Of a stretch of DNA of 9,356 nt, positions 1 through 5,556 are shown piece after piece. The notes beneath the pieces are model-generated. The model worked only from the letters and a program-made list of their open reading frames with translations. It made no database searches and was not told the DNA's origin. The DNA is from a bacterium (GTDB taxonomy: Bacteria > Planctomycetota > UBA1135 > UBA2386): positions 1 to 9,356 of the forward strand of contig DRKG01000086.1 of the NCBI GenBank assembly GCA_011051855.1, read 5' to 3'. The translations under genes and the position numbers were made by a program. Each line of letters opens with the position of its first letter. The stretch's first letter is position 1.

Positions 1-1
1 C

Positions 2-1177
2 ACCGGCCGCCGCCTCGACGGCCGCGGCAAGACCGACATCCGCACCATCTGGAGCGAGGTCGGGCTGTTGCCGCGCGCGCACGGTTCGGCGCTGTTCACG
101 CGCGGCGAGACGCAGGCGATCGTCACCTGCACCCTCGGCAGCCCCGACGACGCGTTGCGCCCCGGCAACCTCGCCGACGACGACACCAAGAAGCCGTTCT
201 TCCTGCACTACAACTTCCCCCCCTACTCGGTCGGCGAGATCCGCCCGCTGCGCGGGCCCGGCCGGCGGGAGATCGGGCACGGCTCGCTCGCACGCCGCGG
301 GCTGCAGGCACTGGTCCCGGACGCCGCGCAATACCCGTTCACGATCCGCATCGAATCGGAGATCACCGAGTCCAACGGCAGCTCGTCGATGGCGACCGTG
401 TGCGGCGCGTCGATGGCGATGATGCACGCCGGCGTGCCGCTCGCTCGGCCGGTGGCCGGCATCGCGATGGGGCTGATCTCCGACGGCGAACGCCATGCCG
501 TGCTCAGCGACATCCTCGGCGACGAGGACCACCTCGGCGACATGGACTTCAAGGTGGTCGGCACCGCCGAGGGCATCACCGCCATCCAACTCGACAACAA
601 GCTCGGCGGCCTGCCCGACGAAGTGCTCGCCCAGGCCCTCGAGCAGGCGCGCGCCGGCCGCGCCCACATCCTCGCCGAGATGGCGAAGACGATCGCCGAG
701 CCCGCCCAACCGTCGCGCTTCGTGCCGCGGGCGTTCCACCTGGCGATCATGCCCGACGCGGTCGGCGCGCTGATCGGCCCGCGCGGCGCCAACATCAAGG
801 CGATCACCGCCGCGACCGGCGCGCGCGTCAACGTCGACGACGACGGCCGCGTGCTGATCTACGCCACCGACCAGGCCGGCGCCGCGCGCGCCCGCGAAAT
901 GGTCCAGCGCGCCGCCGGCATCCTGCAGGTCGGGCGCTGTTACCGCGGCACCGTCACCGGAGTGAAGGACTTCGGCGCGTTCGTGCGCATCAACGCCGTC
1001 AACGAAGGGCTGGTGCCGCTCGAAGAACTCGACAAGCAACGCGTGCAGCGCGCAGCCGACGTCGCCAAGGAAGGCGAGGAGATGATCGTCACCGTGCTCG
1101 GCGCCGACGACCGCGGCCGACTGCGGCTGTCGCGACGGCAGGCGCTCGGCGTCGACGAAGCCCAGATCGAGTTCTGA
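2..1177 (+). CDS. pnp: Polyribonucleotide nucleotidyltransferase (PNPase), C-terminal part, cut by left edge
   Basis: PNPase degrades RNA 3'-to-5' by phosphorolysis and also adds 3' tails; it works in the cytoplasm as a trimer. The reading frame is open from base 2, and the peptide before the first possible internal start already matches PNPase (RRLDGRG, then PRAHGSALFTRGETQ), so the true start lies left of the window and the N-terminal RNase PH domain is missing. What remains is the second RNase PH domain (about 2-700), with the phosphate-binding NGSSSMA stretch and the catalytic motif GDEDHLGDMDFK. Its Asp codons at 527 and 545 and Lys at 551 correspond to E. coli D486, D492 and K494. A KH domain follows (GPRG loop, about 776-787), then an S1 domain (about 929-1140). 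The protein ends about a dozen residues after S1, so it lacks the long C-terminal tail some PNPases carry. The S1 loop that usually reads GLVHIS reads GLVPLEE here. The identification is secure. Confidence 0.97.
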   Translation, partial: TGRRLDGRGKTDIRTIWSEVGLLPRAHGSALFTRGETQAIVTCTLGSPDDALRPGNLADDDTKKPFFLHYNFPPYSVGEIRPLRGPGRREIGHGSLARRGLQALVPDAAQYPFTIRIESEITESNGSSSMATVCGASMAMMHAGVPLARPVAGIAMGLISDGERHAVLSDILGDEDHLGDMDFKVVGTAEGITAIQLDNKLGGLPDEVLAQALEQARAGRAHILAEMAKTIAEPAQPSRFVPRAFHLAIMPDAVGALIGPRGANIKAITAATGARVNVDDDGRVLIYATDQAGAARAREMVQRAAGILQVGRCYRGTVTGVKDFGAFVRINAVNEGLVPLEELDKQRVQRAADVAKEGEEMIVTVLGADDRGRLRLSRRQALGVDEAQIEF

Positions 1178-1213
1178 CGACGATAGCTCCCGACAACCAA
1201 CCACGACGAACGA

Positions 1214-3496
1214 ATGACCACCGACCCTCATTCTCCGGACTCCGAGCACAAGCACTGCTGCCATCCCGACGCCCACGGGCACACTGGTGAGCACAACCGC
1301 GAGCCCCGGCCCGCCCCCGGTTCGCCAGGGGCTATCTACACGTGCCCGATGCACCCGGAGATCCGCCAGGTCGGCCCCGGAACGTGCGCGATCTGCGGCA
1401 TGGCGCTCGAACCCGCCGATGTCCAAGCCGAGGCGGACGACTCCGAATACCGGGACATGCGTCGCCGGTTCGCCATCGGAGCCGCGCTCACCCTGCCGCT
1501 CGTGGTTCTCGCCATGGGCGACATGGTGCTGCCCGGCACGCCGATCCGGAGTCTGCTCGGGAACGCCTCGCGATGGCTGGAACTCGCGTTCGCCACGCCG
1601 GTGGTCGCCTGGGCCGGCTGGCCGCTGCTACAACGGGGCTGGCACTCCGTCCGCCGACGCCAGCTCAACATGTTCACGCTGATCGGGCTCGGAGTCTCGG
1701 TCGCCTACGGATACAGCGTGCTGGCACTGGTCGCCCCCGGCTGGTTCCCGCGGGGCTTCCACGGCCCGCACGGCGTCGCCGTCTACTTCGAAGCCGCCGG
1801 CGTGATCGTGACGCTGGTCCTGCTCGGTCAAGTGCTCGAACTGCGTGCGCGCAGCAGCACCGGTGCGGCGATCCGGGCGTTGCTCGACCTGTCCCCCAAG
1901 ATGGCCCGCCGCATCGATGAGGACGGCAGTGAAGAGGACGTCGCCGTCTCTGCCATCCGGCAGGGAGACCGCCTGCGGGTGCGTCCCGGTGAGGCCATCC
2001 CGACCGACGCAGTGGTCGTCGAGGGCAGCAGCGCAGTCGACGAGGCGATGGTCACCGGCGAGCCCGTGCCAGTGGCCAAAGGAGCGGGCGACCACGTCAT
2101 CGGCGGCACGGTCAACACCACCGGCAGCCTGGTGATCGCCGCCGAGAAGGTCGGCAAGGAAACGCTGCTCGCACGCATCGTGCAGATGGTCGCTCAGGCG
2201 CAGCGCAGCCGCGCGCCGATCCAGCGACTCGCGGACCGGGTCGCCGGCTGGTTCGTGCCGATCGTGATCGCCTGCGCCGCCCTGGCGTTCCTCGCCTGGA
2301 GCCTGTGGGGACCGGAGCCGCGCCTCGCCTACGCCCTGCTCAACGGGGTGGCCGTGCTGATCATCGCCTGTCCGTGTGCGCTCGGTCTGGCGACCCCGAT
2401 GTCGATCATGGTGGCGACGGGGCGCGGCGCGCAGTTGGGCGTGCTGTTCCGCGACGCGCAGGCGATCGAGAGCCTGCAGGCCGTCGATACGCTGGTCGTC
2501 GACAAGACGGGCACGCTCACCCTCGGCCGGCCCCGCTTGACGCAGGTGCTGGCGACTGGATCCGCCGGCGACGATTCGCTCGTCCTGCGTCTGGCGGCGA
2601 GCCTCGAACAACACAGCGAACACCCGCTGGCGCGGGCCATCCTAGACGGGGCGGGCGAACGGAATCTTCGGCTGGCAGACGTCGACGGGTTCGCGGCGGT
2701 GACCGGCATGGGAGTCACCGGGCGGGTCGATGGACAGGATGTCGCCTTCGGCAACCTGAAGCTGATGGCGAAAGCTGGTGCCACCGTCGCCGACACCGAC
2801 CGGGAACGCGCCGCCGAACTCCAGGCTCAGGGCGCGACCGTCATGTTCCTGGCCGCGGGCGGGCAGTGGTGCGGCATGCTCGCGGTGCAGGATCCGATCA
2901 AGGAGAGCACCCCTGCCGCCATCCGGGCGCTGCACGGTGCCGGTCTGCGCATCGTCATGCTGACCGGAGACAACCGCGCCACCGCCGAGGCCGTCGGGCG
3001 TGAACTGGGCATCGACGAAGTCCTCGCCGAGGCTCTACCCGACCAGAAGCTGGCGACCATCGAACGCCTGCAGCAACAAGGTGCCAAGGTGGCGATGGCC
3101 GGCGACGGCATCAACGACTCGCCGGCCCTGGCCCAGGCCGACGTCGGCATCGCGATGGGCACCGGCACCGACGTCGCCATGGAGAGCGCCGCCGTGACCC
3201 TGGTGAAGGGCGATCTCGGCGGCATCGTGCGCGCCCGGGAACTGAGTGCCGCGACCATGCGCAACATCCGGCAGAACCTGCTGTTCGCATTCGGCTACAA
3301 CGCAGCTGGCGTCCCGCTGGCCGCGGGCGTGCTGTTCCCGTTCACGGGCTGGCTGCTGAGCCCGATGGTCGCAGCCCTGGCGATGAGCCTGAGCTCGGTG
3401 TCCGTGATCGGCAACGCCCTGCGCCTGCGATCGTTCCACCCGACGGTACGGAACCGGGTACAAACAACAACCTCACCGGGAAACATTCCCGTGTGA
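1214..3496 (+). CDS. copA: Copper/silver-translocating P1B-type ATPase (CopA-like)
   Basis: This 760-residue inner-membrane pump exports Cu+ (or Ag+) using ATP. The N-terminus is His/Cys-rich (residues 6-27), followed by a heavy-metal binding domain YTCPMHPEI...GTCAICGM at 42-63. The usual GMxCxxC ferredoxin-like HMA domain is absent. The P-type core is complete: TGE at 281-283 (actuator), CPC at 386-388 (membrane metal site), phosphorylated Asp430 in DKTGT, His470-Pro471, TGDN at 584-587 and GDGIND at 630-635. Tyr695-Asn696 and the MSLSS motif at 724-728 are the P1B-1 signature, which points to monovalent copper or silver rather than zinc or cadmium. The gene starts 36 nt after pnp with no terminator, CsoR- or CopY-like operator or strong ribosome binding site visible in the gap, so it may be read with pnp. 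The last 16 codons and the stop lie inside an inverted repeat, so the C-terminal tail after RLRSF may not be ancestral. A silver pump (SilP) cannot be excluded. Confidence 0.95.
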   Translation: MTTDPHSPDSEHKHCCHPDAHGHTGEHNREPRPAPGSPGAIYTCPMHPEIRQVGPGTCAICGMALEPADVQAEADDSEYRDMRRRFAIGAALTLPLVVLAMGDMVLPGTPIRSLLGNASRWLELAFATPVVAWAGWPLLQRGWHSVRRRQLNMFTLIGLGVSVAYGYSVLALVAPGWFPRGFHGPHGVAVYFEAAGVIVTLVLLGQVLELRARSSTGAAIRALLDLSPKMARRIDEDGSEEDVAVSAIRQGDRLRVRPGEAIPTDAVVVEGSSAVDEAMVTGEPVPVAKGAGDHVIGGTVNTTGSLVIAAEKVGKETLLARIVQMVAQAQRSRAPIQRLADRVAGWFVPIVIACAALAFLAWSLWGPEPRLAYALLNGVAVLIIACPCALGLATPMSIMVATGRGAQLGVLFRDAQAIESLQAVDTLVVDKTGTLTLGRPRLTQVLATGSAGDDSLVLRLAASLEQHSEHPLARAILDGAGERNLRLADVDGFAAVTGMGVTGRVDGQDVAFGNLKLMAKAGATVADTDRERAAELQAQGATVMFLAAGGQWCGMLAVQDPIKESTPAAIRALHGAGLRIVMLTGDNRATAEAVGRELGIDEVLAEALPDQKLATIERLQQQGAKVAMAGDGINDSPALAQADVGIAMGTGTDVAMESAAVTLVKGDLGGIVRARELSAATMRNIRQNLLFAFGYNAAGVPLAAGVLFPFTGWLLSPMVAALAMSLSSVSVIGNALRLRSFHPTVRNRVQTTTSPGNIPV

Positions 3497-3540
3497 GGAA
3501 GAACTCCCGGCTGAGTTGGTTTTTGTACCTGGTTCGGTAC
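3446..3540. repeat. Imperfect 26-bp inverted repeat enclosing a second hairpin, between convergent genes
   Basis: Bases 3446-3471 pair with 3515-3540 at 22 of 26 positions; the exceptions are 3450/3536, 3465/3521, 3467/3519 and a G-T pair at 3456/3530. Read in the same direction, the arms share TTTGTACC-GGTTC-GTAC at 17 of 19 positions. The right arm can itself fold, with GTACC facing GGTAC. Between the arms lies a separate 12-bp hairpin (3471-3498). The left arm overlaps the end of copA and the right arm ends 4 bases before the stop of the opposing gene. The structure could be a bidirectional transcription terminator, a REP-like or MITE-like element, or the scar of an insertion. The pairing is directly visible; the role is inferred. 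Confidence 0.8.
3471..3498 (+). terminator. Bulged 12-bp hairpin over the copA stop codon
   Basis: CCTCAC pairs with GTGAGG and CGGGAA with TTCCCG, with a single unpaired T at 3492 and a loop of three bases (3483-3485). The copA stop codon (3494-3496) lies in the right half of the stem. No T-run follows directly; the nearest is at 3520-3524 in the outer repeat arm. It is therefore not a canonical intrinsic terminator, although it could contribute to ending copA transcription together with the outer repeat. Confidence 0.4.
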
Positions 3541-3544
3541 GGGA

Positions 3545-4054
3545 CTAGTTGCGAGCCAGAACGCCCTCGGGCGCGAACGCGATCGCGTCCGGCCGCAACG
3601 CGGCGACGCGGCGAGTGGCGTCGGCCGGCAGCAGCCGGTAGACGTGCGTTCCGAGCGGCCCACTGCGCACTACGCACAACTGACCGGCGCGCACTTCCTG
3701 CGCCTCGCGTGGCGACAACTCGAGCCAGGGCAGAGCCCCGTCATCCGCCTGGAAGTAGAACTTGACGGTGCCCGGACCGGGCTTGCGGGCATCGGCCAGC
3801 AAGCGATCGACCGCGATCCGCTCCTCGCGCTGTCGCCGTTCCCGGTCGAGCCGCTCCTGCTCCTTGCGGGTGCGCGCGCGCTCTTGTTCGCGGAGTTCCT
3901 GCACCTCCTCGGCACGCTGGCGCTGTTCCTGTTCGATCTGCTCCCGGCCCTTCTGCTTGCGCTCGACGCGCTGCTCGTGCGCCAACTGGCGGGCCTTCTT
4001 GTCCGAGAGCAGCCTGGCCTTCTTGAGCTGGTCGCGCAGATTCATGCGCGCCAT
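3545..4054 (-). CDS. DUF2058 / YaiL-like coiled-coil protein
   Basis: This 169-residue, highly charged protein is probably cytoplasmic. The N-terminus (MNLRDQLKKARLLSDKKARQ) matches the opening typical of the DUF2058 family (E. coli YaiL, annotated as nucleoprotein/polynucleotide-associated), whose function is not established. Residues about 18-90 are dense in Lys, Arg, Glu and Gln and should form a long coiled coil or single helix. Residues about 95-169 form a compact domain (VKFYFQADDGALPWLEL, then VVRSGPLGTHVYRLLP). Two starts are possible: ATG at 4054 and ATG at 4045. The second gives MNLRDQL and fits the family better; it also has TAGAAT 7 nt upstream. Neither has a clear Shine-Dalgarno sequence. 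The gene follows the PilZ gene by 11 nt and converges on copA with 48 nt between the stops. Family membership is fairly sure; the molecular role is unknown. Confidence 0.8.
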   Translation of the reverse strand: MARMNLRDQLKKARLLSDKKARQLAHEQRVERKQKGREQIEQEQRQRAEEVQELREQERARTRKEQERLDRERRQREERIAVDRLLADARKPGPGTVKFYFQADDGALPWLELSPREAQEVRAGQLCVVRSGPLGTHVYRLLPADATRRVAALRPDAIAFAPEGVLARN

Positions 4055-4058
4055 TCTA
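4053..4058 (-). promoter_or_regulatory. Possible -10 box (TAGAAT) 7 nt before an internal ATG of the DUF2058 gene
   Basis: On the minus strand TAGAAT, one base from the TATAAT consensus, is followed by 7 nt and then the ATG at 4045 that begins MNLRDQL. This spacing would put the transcription start at or next to the start codon, giving a leaderless mRNA. No good -35 box is visible 17 nt upstream. The prediction is tentative. Confidence 0.3.
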
Positions 4059-4065
4059 CCAGCGT

Positions 4066-4359
4066 TCAGCTCCCGGGGACGAGGTCGTCGTGGGCCGCGT
4101 CGAACTTGACCGCGATGCCGACCATGCCGCTGCCCATGTTCTCGATGCGAACCAGCTCGCCGGCGATGCTGCCCTGGCGCCCTTCGATCTCGACGTGCAC
4201 CGGCACCCGCCCCTCGGCCAGGAAGAACACGCCTTCGCGCGAGATGTTCTGGCCGGAACCGGTCAACGGAGCGGCCTCGAACCGCACCGTCACGGCGCGG
4301 TCGAGTTCGTGGCGTTCGGACCGACGGCTGTCGGCCGTGTGTTGCACCTTGTCATCCAT
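4066..4359 (-). CDS. PilZ domain protein, predicted c-di-GMP receptor
   Basis: This 97-residue single-domain protein carries both PilZ ligand motifs: RxxxR at Arg12-Arg16 (within SRRSERHELDR) and N-x-S-x-x-G at Asn38-Ser40-Gly43 (NISREGVFF). The remainder (VHVEIEG...ELVRIENMGSGMVGIAVKF) fits the PilZ beta-barrel. With both motifs intact it should bind cyclic di-GMP. It has no fused output domain, signal peptide or membrane segment, so it presumably acts by binding a partner. The start is well supported by GGAGG 6 nt upstream. It is the first gene of a two-gene minus-strand unit with the DUF2058 gene 11 nt downstream, and is divergent from the methyltransferase gene. The partner and the process controlled cannot be read from the sequence. 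Confidence 0.88.
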   Translation of the reverse strand: MDDKVQHTADSRRSERHELDRAVTVRFEAAPLTGSGQNISREGVFFLAEGRVPVHVEIEGRQGSIAGELVRIENMGSGMVGIAVKFDAAHDDLVPGS

Positions 4360-4365
4360 GCATGG

Positions 4366-4370
4366 CCTCC
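4366..4370 (-). promoter_or_regulatory. Shine-Dalgarno site of the PilZ gene
   Basis: GGAGG on the minus strand lies 6 nt before the ATG at 4359. It is one of only two well-placed Shine-Dalgarno sequences in the window and fixes this start. Confidence 0.75.
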
Positions 4371-4424
4371 GCCGACAGCATCGGACGTTGCCGTCCCCGT
4401 ACTGAACCGCGGCTCGCCGCCGGC

Positions 4425-4430
4425 TACGTT
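4425..4430 (+). promoter_or_regulatory. Possible -10 box (TACGTT) 6 nt before the methyltransferase GTG
   Basis: TACGTT fits the TANNNT pattern and ends 6 nt before the GTG at 4437. A weak CTGAAC lies 17 nt further up (4402-4407). There is no Shine-Dalgarno sequence, so a leaderless start is possible. The prediction is weak on its own and gains some weight from similar boxes before two other genes here. Confidence 0.25.
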
Positions 4431-4436
4431 GGCACC

Positions 4437-5072
4437 GTGCGCGAGAACCCCTACGACCGCGAACCCGGCTACGCCGTGCGCTACCGCGACCGGCGCTTTC
4501 GGACCGGCTCCGGGGCCGCGACCGACCGCCGGGAACGTCGCGCGCTGCGGCGACTGCTGCGGCGAGCGGCGACGGCGCCCGGCCCGTGGCTGGACGTGCC
4601 GTGCGGAGCCGGCCGGCTGACCGACGAGCTGCCGGGCAGCAAGGTCCAGGTCGACCGCGACCCGACCATGGTCGCGGCGATCGACGCCCCCCACCCGAAG
4701 GCCTGCGCCAGCGTGCACGCGCTGCCGTTTGCCGACGGGACCTTCGGCGGGGCCCTGTGCATGCGCCTGCTGCAGCACATCCCCACCGGCGACGAACGCG
4801 TGGCGATCCTACGCGAGCTGCGCCGCGTCACCAGAGGGCCCCTGCTGGCCTCGTTCTTCGACGCCAACAGCCTGCAGCACCTGCGCCGCCGCCTGCGCCC
4901 TTTGTTCGGTCGCCGCCGCTCGGGCCGCCACGCCGTCTCGCGCCGCACCTTCGCGCGCGAACTCGCCGCCGCCGGCTTCGAAGTGGTCGCAATGAAACCC
5001 CTCTTGCGATTCGTCGGCGAACAGACCCTGGTGCTGGCTCTACCTCGGATGAGGGAAAGTCCTCTCATCTGA
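4437..5072 (+). CDS. Class I SAM-dependent methyltransferase (type 11-like)
   Basis: This 211-residue protein is predicted to be a cytoplasmic methyltransferase using S-adenosylmethionine; the substrate is unknown. The SAM-binding loop is WLDVPCGAGRLT (residues 51-62), followed by the acidic strand VDRDPTMVAAI (72-82) and the later LPFADGTFGGALCMRLLQHI stretch (96-115), which aligns with the usual LPF-D-FD-V...HI of Methyltransf_11. Gly replaces the common Asp after the Phe. An Arg-rich segment (149-170) follows in the region that often contacts substrate. I chose GTG 4437, giving MRENPYDREPGY, because an in-frame ATG at 4362 would add 25 low-complexity residues and begin only 2 nt from the divergent PilZ start. 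The upstream ATG cannot be ruled out. The response regulator gene begins 9 nt downstream, so the two are probably co-transcribed. Confidence 0.85.
   Translation: MRENPYDREPGYAVRYRDRRFRTGSGAATDRRERRALRRLLRRAATAPGPWLDVPCGAGRLTDELPGSKVQVDRDPTMVAAIDAPHPKACASVHALPFADGTFGGALCMRLLQHIPTGDERVAILRELRRVTRGPLLASFFDANSLQHLRRRLRPLFGRRRSGRHAVSRRTFARELAAAGFEVVAMKPLLRFVGEQTLVLALPRMRESPLI
5048..5069 (+). other. Short bulged hairpin at the 3' end of the methyltransferase gene
   Basis: GATGAG pairs with CTCATC and GGA with TCC, with a 3-nt AAG loop and one unpaired T at 5063. It ends directly before the methyltransferase stop and 12 nt before the first possible start of the next gene. No T-run follows, so it is unlikely to be an intrinsic terminator. 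It could affect mRNA stability or the start of translation of the response regulator, or be chance. Confidence 0.4.
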
Positions 5073-5081
5073 GCCCGCACA

Positions 5082-5555
5082 ATGACCGATAGCAGCGGGG
5101 CAGGAGAGATGATCACCACCACGCCCCCCCGTTCCCCCGATTGCCGGGTGCAGCACAGTGGCGCCGCCGCGGCCACGTCGCGGTCGACGCGCGTCCTGCT
5201 GGTCGAGGACGAACCGCTGACTGCGGAGGTGTTCGCCCGTTCCCTGCAGCGCGCCGGCATCCAGGTCGACGTCGCCCGCGACGGCCTGCAGGCATTGCGG
5301 CACCTGCGCGACCACACCCCGAGCTTGTTGGTGCTCGACATGAGTCTGCCGGCACTGTCCGGTGCATCGGTGGTGCGCGAGTTGCGCGCATCCGGAAGCC
5401 CCGATCTGCCGGTCGTGGTGGTATCGGGCAGCGAGCAGCGGGCGTGCTCGCTCGGCGACGACGAACTGTATCCCGGCGTGTGGCTCAAGAAGCCGGTCAA
5501 GCCGCGCAAGCTGGTCGACGTCGTGCGCTCGCTGCTCGGCGACCGGCAGGCCTGA
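5082..5555 (+). CDS. Stand-alone response regulator receiver protein (CheY-like)
   Basis: This 157-residue single receiver domain follows a low-complexity N-terminal leader of about 36 residues. The phosphorylation site is complete: acidic pair Glu42-Asp43 in VLLVEDEP, phospho-acceptor Asp86 in LLVLDMSLP, Ser115 in VVVSGS, and Lys137 in LKKPVK. There is no DNA-binding or enzymatic output domain, so it likely acts by protein contact or as a phosphorelay carrier. No histidine kinase is present in the window. The start is uncertain. ATG 5082 lies 9 nt after the methyltransferase stop. ATG 5109 has GGGG and AGGAG just upstream, the latter only 2 nt away, and would remove nine residues without touching the domain. 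The stop is separated by a single base from the stop of the opposing gene, leaving no room for a dedicated terminator. Confidence 0.92.
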   Translation: MTDSSGAGEMITTTPPRSPDCRVQHSGAAAATSRSTRVLLVEDEPLTAEVFARSLQRAGIQVDVARDGLQALRHLRDHTPSLLVLDMSLPALSGASVVRELRASGSPDLPVVVVSGSEQRACSLGDDELYPGVWLKKPVKPRKLVDVVRSLLGDRQA

Positions 5556-5556
5556 G

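Noticed and set aside
1628..2623. Long minus-strand open frame (331 codons) opposite copA
   Set aside because: It lies wholly antisense to a clearly conserved P-type ATPase, and its translation is low-complexity Arg/Gly/Asp-rich with no domain, as expected from GC-rich DNA with few chance stops.
4362..4436. N-terminal extension of the methyltransferase from ATG 4362
   Set aside because: It would start 2 nt from the divergent PilZ start, has no Shine-Dalgarno sequence and adds residues with no family counterpart. GTG 4437 is preferred, though not proven.
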